7,204 nucleotides of DNA. Source: Arenicella sp. GTDB taxonomy: Bacteria; Pseudomonadota; Gammaproteobacteria; Arenicellales; Arenicellaceae. The stretch covers positions 1 to 7,204 of the forward strand of contig JAESTB010000282.1 in NCBI GenBank assembly GCA_016763815.1. Reading direction: 5' to 3'. Under the pieces are notes generated by a model. The model saw only the letters and a list, made by a program, of their open reading frames with translations. It made no database searches and was not told the DNA's origin. The translations under genes were made by a program, and so were the position numbers. Numbering within the stretch: the first letter of the stretch is position 1; every line of letters begins with the position of its first letter. This document shows positions 1-6,776 of this stretch, in pieces.

Positions 1-109
1 ACCACTTTGGTCTATTTTTCCGATAATTTTCGAGCAATGGAATAACCATTACGTCGTAAATTCTCGAAAAACTTGCCTCAAATTCCCACTTTCTCCTGAC
101 GCAAATCAT
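1..109 (-). CDS. Possible partial ORF at the left edge, unrecognised
   Basis: A minus-strand frame is open from an in-frame stop at 127-125 to the window edge. With an ATG at 109-107 it gives about 36 residues, including WEFEASF, RIYDV and IPLLENYRK, which reads like real protein. No family is recognised and no clear ribosome binding site precedes the ATG. The plus strand is also open here in one frame, from base 2 to a stop at 158-160 inside the neighbouring repeat element, so the coding strand is not settled. The stretch also holds inverted repeats (27-34 with 63-70; 36-40 with 46-50; 49-53 with 55-59), which would fit a structured non-coding region equally well. Treat it as a low-confidence edge fragment. 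Confidence 0.22.
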   Translation of the reverse strand, partial: MICVRRKWEFEASFSRIYDVMVIPLLENYRKNRPKW

Positions 110-122
110 TATCCGACAGACC

Positions 123-294
123 CTTTAAGGAGGCCTCAGCATAACGGCAGCACAAGATAAAATAGTTGATAGTGTTCAATATTTTTTTAAATACATCACG
201 CAATAGTAAGTATTACATTCAGTTTTCACTTCAATCTTGAACGCTGTCAAACATTTTCCTTTTGCACTGGAGTTATGCTGAGGTCTCTTTAAGG
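123..294. mobile_element. MITE-like element with terminal inverted repeats and 8-bp flanking direct repeat
   Basis: Seen directly: CTTTAAGG occurs at 123-130 and again in the same orientation at 287-294, and the match is exactly 8 bp long. Between the copies lie 156 bp (131-286) whose ends are inverted repeats: AGGCCTCAGCATAAC at 131-145, and the reverse complement of 272-286, AGACCTCAGCATAAC, 14 of 15 identical. A weaker match (CAG, 148-150 against 267-269) continues inward. The interior is AT-rich, includes a T7 run at 182-188, and has no ORF of useful length. Terminal inverted repeats plus a target-site duplication and no transposase are the hallmarks of a miniature inverted-repeat element mobilised in trans. 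An 8-bp duplication occurs in several IS families, so no family is assigned. The element ends 61 bases before the glycosyltransferase start and could supply promoter sequence: TTGATA at 166-171 resembles a -35 box, but no convincing -10 is properly spaced from it. Confidence 0.6.
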
Positions 295-304
295 TTAACT
301 TCCA

Positions 305-327
305 CACCACTCTTTGCTAGAGTGGTG
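305..327 (+). promoter_or_regulatory. Leader hairpin upstream of the first glycosyltransferase gene
   Basis: CACCACTCT at 305-313 is perfectly complementary to AGAGTGGTG at 319-327, giving a 9-bp stem with a 5-base loop (TTGCT). No T-run follows, so it is not an ordinary intrinsic terminator. It lies 28 bases before the chosen ATG, in a leader that has no clear Shine-Dalgarno sequence. It could be an RNA structure affecting translation or mRNA stability, or a DNA operator. The function is not known. Confidence 0.45.
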
Positions 328-355
328 GTGCAAACCCCTGTCGCGGCGATTTATT

Positions 356-2173
356 ATGATTCCTAAAATTATCCACCAAACTTGGAAAACTGATCAGGTT
401 CCAAGTGAATGGACAGCGTTTGCCCAGTCATGGAGGCGACATCACCCAAATTGGAAATATAAGTTGTGGAGTAACGCTGATGGGGCTGAATTTGTCGAGC
501 AATTTTATCCGCACTTTAGCCGCACTTACTTTGCTTACTCGCGCGATATACAGCGCGCTGATGCGATTCGTTATCTGCTGATTTATCATTACGGAGGCCT
601 TTATGTCGATCTTGATTTTGAATGCCTGCAATCATTAGATAGCCTGCTTGACAGCGACAAACTGGTCATTGGTCTAGAGCCACGAGAACATGCACGCGAC
701 CAAGCACTTGACCAATTACTGTGTAATGCGCTATTCGCATCGCAACCTGGTTCAGCGTTTTTAAAAGCAGTCATTGATTTTCTCATCACCGATGACACCC
801 ACGCTGGCATACACGATGATGTGTTGAATACCACGGGCCCAGTAATGTTGCAAAAAGTCTATGAGCAAGTAAAAAGACAAGGCGTAAGTGTTTACCCTTC
901 GAGCTATTTTTGCCCGTTCGTGAATAATGCGCCCGAGTTGTCGCAGCTTGCCGAAAATTCCTATGTAAGTGACACTGTCAGGCGAAAACTAGTAAGTCAG
1001 GGCTGTTTTGCGGTACATCACTGGGCAAACTCGTGGATCACCGATTCAGCAGTAGACTTACTTAACCCAAGACCAAATTCAATTGCCGGTTTTGATTTTT
1101 ATCCAATGCATGATTCTCCTGGAATGGATTTATACAATGGTGGCAGAGATATTGAAGCTCTTGCTGAACAATGCAGAGCCGATCCACTGGTCGTAGCATT
1201 CAACACCGATGGCTTTGCAAAACACATGATTTGTCCGACAACGAATTTAATCGCAATGCAAAGCGCAAATTCTGATGAAGGGCTTTACGTGAAAAAAGCC
1301 ACGCCTAACAATAAGCAAGTTTTAGGTTATGGCGAGCACAGGCAGCTGGTTTATATTGCATCCGCTGGGCTTAAGCCATTTAGTTTGCTGGTTTATGACG
1401 CTGACGACGAAGTAATTAGTTGGTCTATTAAGAACAACCAGATTTGGGAGCCGGTCGAAACCGCCTTAGTTAGCAAGCTAATCTCCGTTGGCGATAACGT
1501 TGTCGATATAGGCGCCAACATCGGCTACTTCACGGTGCTTTTCGCGCAATTGGTAGGTGAACAAGGAAAAGTCTACGGTTTCGAGCCTGAAGCACAGAAC
1601 TACTCGTTACTCGAGGCTAACATATTAGTCAATCACTTAGACAATGTGATAATTGAAAATCACGCCCTATCAGATCGTTCGAGCGTGGCTGATTTGCATC
1701 TATCGAGTTGCAATAAAGGCGACCATCGCCTTGGCTATAGCGCCGGCAGAGAGAAGCAAAAGGTTAGCATTATTGTACTTGATCAATATCTGTCAAACGT
1801 CACCGAACAAATTCACTTTATTAAAAGTGATACCCAAGGTCATGAGCTTAAAGTGCTCAAGGGAATGACCAAGGTAATTGAACGAAATAGGGATCACCTA
1901 TGCTGCTTGGTTGAATTTTGTCCTGGATTACTATCGGCGGCCGAGCCCAACGGTTTAGAGATGTTCATCGAGTTCTTTGATTGGTCCGAGGCTGAGGTAT
2001 ATTGGATTCACGAAAGGGGGCAGAACCCTGAGTTGGTTTTGATGGATAAAACCGCGTTACATCAACTTGGGTGCACTATGATGGAACATGAAAAGCAGGA
2101 TCATTCATGCAACATTATTATTTTTTTTAGCACTAAAGCTCGCATTAAATATTTCGGTAAAATGGGTTGGTGA
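356..2173 (+). CDS. Bifunctional GT32-type glycosyltransferase / FkbM-family methyltransferase
   Basis: A 605-residue cytoplasmic-looking protein with no signal peptide or membrane span. Residues 1 to about 230 match the Gly_transf_sug family (GT32; OCH1 and TcdA/B-type DXD fold): IPKIIHQTW at the start, IRYLLIYHYGGLYVDLD with the DXD metal and sugar-nucleotide site at D85-D87, and a terminal HHWANSW at 221-227. Residues about 245-293 (DSPGMDL ... FNTDGFAKHMIC) resemble a small PAN/apple-like module. Residues about 325-600 are an FkbM-type SAM methyltransferase (Methyltransf_21): SAM loop VVDIGANIGYF at 382-392, the GFEPEAQNY strand, and KSDTQGHE near 492. The family makes O-methyl groups on sugars or other hydroxyls, so this protein probably adds a sugar and methylates the glycan; donor and acceptor cannot be read from sequence. 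ATG 356 is chosen because the family begins at IPKIIHQTW; the TTG at 314 would add 14 unlikely residues across the leader hairpin. No good ribosome binding site is visible. The stop overlaps the next gene. Confidence 0.9.
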   Translation: MIPKIIHQTWKTDQVPSEWTAFAQSWRRHHPNWKYKLWSNADGAEFVEQFYPHFSRTYFAYSRDIQRADAIRYLLIYHYGGLYVDLDFECLQSLDSLLDSDKLVIGLEPREHARDQALDQLLCNALFASQPGSAFLKAVIDFLITDDTHAGIHDDVLNTTGPVMLQKVYEQVKRQGVSVYPSSYFCPFVNNAPELSQLAENSYVSDTVRRKLVSQGCFAVHHWANSWITDSAVDLLNPRPNSIAGFDFYPMHDSPGMDLYNGGRDIEALAEQCRADPLVVAFNTDGFAKHMICPTTNLIAMQSANSDEGLYVKKATPNNKQVLGYGEHRQLVYIASAGLKPFSLLVYDADDEVISWSIKNNQIWEPVETALVSKLISVGDNVVDIGANIGYFTVLFAQLVGEQGKVYGFEPEAQNYSLLEANILVNHLDNVIIENHALSDRSSVADLHLSSCNKGDHRLGYSAGREKQKVSIIVLDQYLSNVTEQIHFIKSDTQGHELKVLKGMTKVIERNRDHLCCLVEFCPGLLSAAEPNGLEMFIEFFDWSEAEVYWIHERGQNPELVLMDKTALHQLGCTMMEHEKQDHSCNIIIFFSTKARIKYFGKMGW

Positions 2174-5100
2174 ATACCCATGGCGTAAAGTATTATTCGT
2201 TGCTCGAGTCATCTGGCTATGGCTTGACGGCTATCAGTTACTTGAATGCGCTGCTTGATCTTGAGTGCTCAATTTATTGGGTGCCGCTTATTTTGACCGA
2301 AAAAGGTTACCAGCCATGGTACCGATCGGCATCCGCTAAGCATAAAGTTCGCGAATTACTCAAACAGTGTTTATCTGAAGGCAGTCAAATTGAAAGGCTA
2401 ATAGAGTGTCTCACGCCGATCAGCGATTACCGTTGTATAGTGATGCATACAGTGCCTGAGTATTGGCCTCTTCTAAAAGAGCCTAATCAAACCCATATCG
2501 GCTATAGCGTTTGGGAAACCAGTTGTCTGCCTACGCATTTTCCTGATCTTATAAACCAGATTGATCGTGTGTTAGTGCCATGCGCTTTTAATCGACCGAT
2601 ATTTGAGCGTTCGGGCGTCAAAATTCCGATTGATGTGGTGCCTCATATTCTCAATAAAGCGCCCCCTATTGCCGATGCCACCGTGAGCGACATGCGCCGC
2701 TTGACTGGGGTTCCGATTGAAAACTACCTTTTCTATTGTATTAATGATTGGACTGCTCGCAAGGCACTGTGGACATTGGTTAACGCATACCTGAGCAGTT
2801 TTAGCGTGGCTGATACGGTTTCTTTGGTGCTAAAAACATCGGCTCGAGGCCCTCGCTCAGAAGCCGATGTAAGTGAACATGATACTCAGCTATTGCTTAC
2901 TGAGATCGCTGCTGGCTATGCTTCACCCGCGCATATTACGGTGATTAACCATAAAGTCACTAATGATGACATTACCGCATTGCACCAACTTGGAGATTGC
3001 TTTGTCTCTACCAGCCACAGCGAAGGATGGGGCTTAGGTATGTTTGAAGCGGCCGGAGTGGGTAACCCAGTGATTGCCACTGGCTGGGGAGGGCATCTGG
3101 ATTTCCTAACAGAGGAGTCAAGTTATCTGTCGTCGTACCAATTGACAGAGGTAATAGATGCTCGCGGTAACTCGTCTTATAGTGACAACCAACAGTGGGC
3201 ACGAGCCAGTCAGCTGTCTATTTCGGAGCATTTGAAAACGGTGTTCAACGCGCCTGATAGCGCACAGCGAAAGGCTCAAAATCTCGCTTTAGACTTACAT
3301 AAAAAATATAATGCAGAGCAGATTGGTGGGCAACTCTATAAAGCTATTATGGCGACTAATATTCCCAAAATTTTTCATTTTATATTCGGACTTAAAGAGC
3401 AAACAGAACCGTTTCATCTTGCCTACTATCTTTGTTTAAAATCCTGCATAGAGGTTAATAAACCGAGCGCACTACATTTTTACTACCACTATCAACCGTA
3501 CGGTGAATATTGGGAGTTGATAAAACCTCACCTTACTCTAATCGAGGTTGAGCTGGAATCGTTTGTGCAACAGAACAGCGCTTATCAAGATCATCAGGAA
3601 GGCCAGTTTATTAAGGCGTCTAAACTTGATTACGCGCATCAAGCAGATTTTATCCGTTTGAAAAAATTGATTGAGTATGGTGGTGTGTACGCCGACATGG
3701 ATACACTCTTTGTAAACCCTATACCCGATGAGCTATATCAGCACCCGTTTGTAATAGGTCGTGAACAGGATGTTATCGACTCTGTTAGCAAGCAACAAAA
3801 GCCTTCGTTGTGCAACGCGCTGTTGATGTCCGAACCCAATTCAGAGTTCGCGCGGCGATGGCTAGAGGCTAGTTATCAATCATTTGACGGCACTTGGAGT
3901 TCCCACTCTTGCCAGCAAGCGGCGTCACTGGCATCCGAGTTTCCAGACAAAGTACATGTAGCTCCACAGCGTTTCTTTTTCAAGCACATGTGGACGAAAC
4001 AAGGTATCGGCACGCTATTTGAAGGGCTCGATGATGATTTCCAAGAAGTCTATAGCATGCATATGTGGAACCATCTTTGGTGGGACCAATCCAGAGTCGA
4101 CTTTTCTTACTTTCACCAAGGTCTGATCACCGAACAAAATATTATGTCGTTAGACACAACGTATAATGTTGTCGCTAGACGATTTTTACCGCAGAGATCC
4201 GCTGCTTCTGTAGTCAGCGATTCGACCACTTGCCTAACTAAAAAAGAGCTTTCCGAAAACTTGAAAAAATCATCCTCTTCCGTTTTAATTCCACAAATAG
4301 CGACTGGCTGGGAACTTTCTCAACAGCACGACTCGAGCCGCTTTTCAAACCTGCAATCGGGGCATTGTTTCACTACCAACGAAATCACTAATCTAATTAT
4401 AGAGCAGTGTGACGGAATTAAAAACGTTGACTCTATTATCGAGTCTCTTGGGGAACGCTTTCCAGGTGACATTGAAAGCATAAGCCAAGACGTGAAAGTC
4501 ACTTTGCGACAACTCGCATTGAGCGGCGCGATTAGTTTCAAGGAAACTACCAGCTATGTACCCGAGGTTCAGCACCAGCCGCCACCGGTGTCATCAAAAA
4601 AATACAAGTTATGTATCGGCATGGCAACCTATGATGACTACGATGGGGTGTATTTCTCGGTGCAGGCAATCCGTTTGTATCACCCAGAAATATTAGATCA
4701 AATCGAGTTTGTCGTGCTCGACAATAACCCTGCCGGTATTTGCGCCGATGCGCTTAAGATGCTCGGCGATTCGATGCCCAACTACCGCTATATTCAAGGC
4801 GATAATTTCCAAGGCACATGGTCTCGATTTTCCTTGATCGACCGAACTAACGCGCCTTACATACTGTGTATGGATTCACACGTGATGATCGTGCCTGGCG
4901 CGATTAAACAACTGCTGGACTATATCGACGCTAATCCCGACACCCCCGATTTGCTTCAAGGGCCGCTGCTCAGCGATGATATGGTTTCACTGTCATCGCA
5001 TTTCTCTCCTAGTTGGGGTTCTGGTATGTATGGGAGCTGGGCAACAGACCCGAGAGCCCACGAGCTCGACAATCCTGGCTTTGATATCCCAATGCAAGGG

Positions 5101-6066
5101 CTCGGTTTGTTTGCTTTTCGCAAAGATAGTTGGCCGCAATTGAATCCACGCTTTAACGGGTTTGGTGGCGAAGAGGGCTATGTCCACGAGAAAGTTCGCC
5201 GTGCCGGTGGCCGAACCCTCTGCCTGCCGTTTTTGCGCTGGCTACACCGCTTTAACCGACCGATGGGGACTCGTTATGCGCTCAATTGGGCAGATCGAAT
5301 TCGAAACTACATGATCGCGCATGATGAATTGGGTATTGATAATGGCCCGATGATTGAACACTTCAATTCTCATATTGGCGAGGCTGAAACCGCCAAAATT
5401 GTTGCCAATATTGAATCCGAGATTGATAACCCATTCTTCTTTTTTGATGCTATCTATTGTATTAATCTAGATCGTGATGAAGATCGATGGGCCGCGGTAA
5501 AGGCGCAATTCGATCAGCTTGGAATTGCTCACAGGGTGCGACGTTTCTCGGCTATTGAAACACCTGGAAATCACCACATAGGGTGTGCCTTGTCACACAG
5601 AGCAATCATTCAAGCGGCATCGATAGATCGGCACAAGAATGTGTTGGTATTGGAAGACGACGTGATTTTTGATGCGACCACACTCGCCGATCTTACAAAT
5701 AGTCTGGCTGAGGCAAAAGCAGAGAGCTGGGACATTTTATATTTAGGCGGGCATTGTTGGGGAAAGCAATATCCATTATTAAGTGGCTGTGAGTATCTTA
5801 GAGAACCTGCGAGCGACGACACTGGGCCAACCACAACCCATGCCATTGTCTATCGCCAATCAAGTTATTCACGACTGCTTGACGAATTGCCAGACACTAT
5901 CGCTGAGATGGCGCGCTATGTTGAGCATACACACTTGGCCATTGATCAATATTTGGCAGTCGATACCAGTCTTAAAAAACTGATAACCGAACCCAGAGTT
6001 GTAAGTCAGCCACCTCTGCTAACACAGGAAGCGGCAAGTTTTACTCCGATGCTTTCTGACGGCTAA
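2170..6066 (+). CDS. Multidomain glycosyltransferase: GT4 / GT32 / PqqD-like / DSH-type GT-A / GT25
   Basis: A 1298-residue soluble protein with five modules. (1) Residues about 5-395, a GT4-like GT-B glycosyltransferase: SSGYG near the N-terminus, HSEGWGLGMFEAAG with the E-X7-E pair E285/E293, then GWGGHLDF. (2) About 397-674, a second GT32-type DXD transferase: IPKIFHFIF, then IRLKKLIEYGGVYADMD with D509/D511, and an H-x-W...W signature at 631-637. (3) About 707-790, a PqqD-like domain between Ser- and Pro-rich linkers: W714, CDG at 747-749, then a helical stretch with DV...LRQLALSGAI. (4) About 811-1075, a GT-A transferase with MDSH (D902-S903-H904) and GGEEGYVHEK (from G999), and H1026. 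(5) About 1089-1285, GT25: IYCINLDRDEDR, GCALSHR, VLVLEDDV (E1162-D1164) and DQY at 1259-1261. All catalytic signatures look intact. GTG 2170 overlaps the upstream stop as GTGA, which implies coupling; an in-frame TTG at 2167 is the alternative. It likely builds an oligosaccharide, possibly on a peptide bound by the PqqD-like module (inference). Confidence 0.9.
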   Translation: MNTHGVKYYSLLESSGYGLTAISYLNALLDLECSIYWVPLILTEKGYQPWYRSASAKHKVRELLKQCLSEGSQIERLIECLTPISDYRCIVMHTVPEYWPLLKEPNQTHIGYSVWETSCLPTHFPDLINQIDRVLVPCAFNRPIFERSGVKIPIDVVPHILNKAPPIADATVSDMRRLTGVPIENYLFYCINDWTARKALWTLVNAYLSSFSVADTVSLVLKTSARGPRSEADVSEHDTQLLLTEIAAGYASPAHITVINHKVTNDDITALHQLGDCFVSTSHSEGWGLGMFEAAGVGNPVIATGWGGHLDFLTEESSYLSSYQLTEVIDARGNSSYSDNQQWARASQLSISEHLKTVFNAPDSAQRKAQNLALDLHKKYNAEQIGGQLYKAIMATNIPKIFHFIFGLKEQTEPFHLAYYLCLKSCIEVNKPSALHFYYHYQPYGEYWELIKPHLTLIEVELESFVQQNSAYQDHQEGQFIKASKLDYAHQADFIRLKKLIEYGGVYADMDTLFVNPIPDELYQHPFVIGREQDVIDSVSKQQKPSLCNALLMSEPNSEFARRWLEASYQSFDGTWSSHSCQQAASLASEFPDKVHVAPQRFFFKHMWTKQGIGTLFEGLDDDFQEVYSMHMWNHLWWDQSRVDFSYFHQGLITEQNIMSLDTTYNVVARRFLPQRSAASVVSDSTTCLTKKELSENLKKSSSSVLIPQIATGWELSQQHDSSRFSNLQSGHCFTTNEITNLIIEQCDGIKNVDSIIESLGERFPGDIESISQDVKVTLRQLALSGAISFKETTSYVPEVQHQPPPVSSKKYKLCIGMATYDDYDGVYFSVQAIRLYHPEILDQIEFVVLDNNPAGICADALKMLGDSMPNYRYIQGDNFQGTWSRFSLIDRTNAPYILCMDSHVMIVPGAIKQLLDYIDANPDTPDLLQGPLLSDDMVSLSSHFSPSWGSGMYGSWATDPRAHELDNPGFDIPMQGLGLFAFRKDSWPQLNPRFNGFGGEEGYVHEKVRRAGGRTLCLPFLRWLHRFNRPMGTRYALNWADRIRNYMIAHDELGIDNGPMIEHFNSHIGEAETAKIVANIESEIDNPFFFFDAIYCINLDRDEDRWAAVKAQFDQLGIAHRVRRFSAIETPGNHHIGCALSHRAIIQAASIDRHKNVLVLEDDVIFDATTLADLTNSLAEAKAESWDILYLGGHCWGKQYPLLSGCEYLREPASDDTGPTTTHAIVYRQSSYSRLLDELPDTIAEMARYVEHTHLAIDQYLAVDTSLKKLITEPRVVSQPPLLTQEAASFTPMLSDG

Positions 6067-6198
6067 ATGAGTAACGGCATGTTTTTACAGCTAAGGCTTT
6101 ATATTTTTCATGACGATAGTCATGACCTTGCGTATGCAATTCAATTTAGCCCTTTATCGATAATATCCTTAAGAGCTAGTTCTTACTTTAGCTTATGA
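6067..6198 (+). CDS. Possible 43-residue peptide ORF directly after the glycosyltransferase
   Basis: ATG begins on the base after the TAA of the large glycosyltransferase, in the same frame, and runs 43 codons to TGA at 6196-6198. The predicted peptide starts MSNGMFLQ, has an acidic/His middle (HDDSHD) and ends in a Ser/Tyr-rich stretch (SPLSIISLRASSYFSL). It has no recognised family. Because the preceding protein carries a PqqD-like domain, a small peptide in this position could be a modified substrate, but that is inference. Against it: no Shine-Dalgarno sequence precedes the ATG, an open run of this length is not rare by chance in AT-rich DNA, and the ORF contains a palindrome. It could equally be untranslated spacer. 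Confidence 0.25.
   Translation: MSNGMFLQLRLYIFHDDSHDLAYAIQFSPLSIISLRASSYFSL
6108..6125. repeat. Small perfect inverted repeat (7-bp arms)
   Basis: TCATGAC at 6108-6114 pairs with GTCATGA at 6119-6125 around a GATA loop. The T-run (6104-6108) lies on the 5' side on the plus strand, so this is not a plus-strand intrinsic terminator, and on the minus strand it would be followed by A residues rather than U. It could be a weak operator or RNA hairpin, or part of the coding sequence of the small ORF. Confidence 0.35.
6170..6185. promoter_or_regulatory. Imperfect 16-bp palindrome upstream of the SnoaL-like gene
   Basis: TAAGAGCTAGTTCTTA is self-complementary at 14 of 16 positions. It lies 45 bases before the ATG at 6230 and just upstream of TATGAT (6194-6199), a good match to a -10 box. 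No well-spaced consensus -35 accompanies it; TTAAGA at 6169-6174 is the nearest, with a 19-base spacer. A position across the -35/spacer would suit a repressor or activator site for the downstream gene. The regulator is unknown. Confidence 0.3.
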
Positions 6199-6229
6199 TG
6201 GGGGTCATGTTGTTAGCAAATAAGAGACC

Positions 6230-6772
6230 ATGCGAATTAAAATAGTTCTGATTGTAATTAGTCTAGCGTGTTTGATAGCCCGCCCGGTGTTTGCCCAAGA
6301 GGCTCAGCCTTTGGCGAGCAAACTAATCGAGCTTATCGATAAAAAAATGGATGATTTTCACGCCGCCGCCGCCCAAGGTGATAAACGTCGTTACCTTAAT
6401 CACTTCAGCCAAGACAGTGTCTTTATGGGCACCGACGATTGGGAGCGCTGGCCATACGAGGTATTCGCCAAATACGTAAACAAACACTTTAAAGGTGGCA
6501 AAGGCTGGTCGTATACACCGGTTACGCGTTACACCAATCTAAATAGCCAAAAAACATTCGCATGGGTCGACGAGATAGTCGAATCTGAAAAATGGGGCCG
6601 CTTCCGTGGTACCGCTGTGCTTGAGAACTCACAGCAAGGCTGGAAACTAAAACACTATTCACTTACCAAACTTGTACCCGACGAGTCGTGGGTCGAAGTC
6701 AGTGGCATTACCAAAAATGCCTTCAAAGCAAGAACCGTAGACGCGGGGGTAGAGCCCGCAACGACAGAGTGA
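6230..6772 (+). CDS. Exported SnoaL/NTF2-like (DUF4440-type) protein
   Basis: A 180-residue protein. Residues 1-22 form a Sec signal peptide: basic start MRIK, hydrophobic core IVLIVISLACLIA, and an A-x-A-like cleavage site VFA before QEAQ. The mature part reads as a SnoaL_3/DUF4440-like cone fold: a helix with MDDFHAAAAQGD, then YLNHFSQDSVFMGTDDWERW, YEVFAKYV, and strands including KTFAWVDEIVE, GRFRGTAVLE and GWKLKHYSL. Members of this superfamily are small enzymes or ligand-binding proteins, and many are periplasmic with unknown ligands, so no specific reaction is assigned. A tail of about 25 residues after LVPDE is less typical. The ATG at 6230 directly precedes the signal peptide; only a weak purine stretch (AAGAGA, 6222-6227) serves as ribosome binding site. 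The 163-base gap from the glycosyltransferase and its own -10-like box suggest separate transcription. A functional link to the glycosylation genes is not evident. Confidence 0.85.
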   Translation: MRIKIVLIVISLACLIARPVFAQEAQPLASKLIELIDKKMDDFHAAAAQGDKRRYLNHFSQDSVFMGTDDWERWPYEVFAKYVNKHFKGGKGWSYTPVTRYTNLNSQKTFAWVDEIVESEKWGRFRGTAVLENSQQGWKLKHYSLTKLVPDESWVEVSGITKNAFKARTVDAGVEPATTE

Positions 6773-6776
6773 TTCG

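Noticed and set aside
305..327. Hairpin as an intrinsic terminator
   Set aside because: It is followed by GTGCAAACCCC rather than a T-run.
314..355. TTG start giving the first glycosyltransferase 14 extra residues
   Set aside because: The added residues run through the leader hairpin and precede IPKIIHQTW, where this family normally begins; ATG 356 fits better.
2121..2170. T8 run near the end of the first gene as a slippage site fusing it to the second gene
   Set aside because: In the frame of the second gene a TAG occurs at 2128-2130, followed by further stops before 2170, so slippage cannot produce a fusion.
4320..4575. Two overlapping minus-strand ORFs inside the PqqD-like region
   Set aside because: They are antisense to a conserved-looking domain of the large protein and resemble no family; they are shadows.
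6751..6767. GCGGG/CCCGC inverted repeat as terminator of the SnoaL-like gene
   Set aside because: The stem is only 5 bp, lies inside the coding region, and has no T-run after it.
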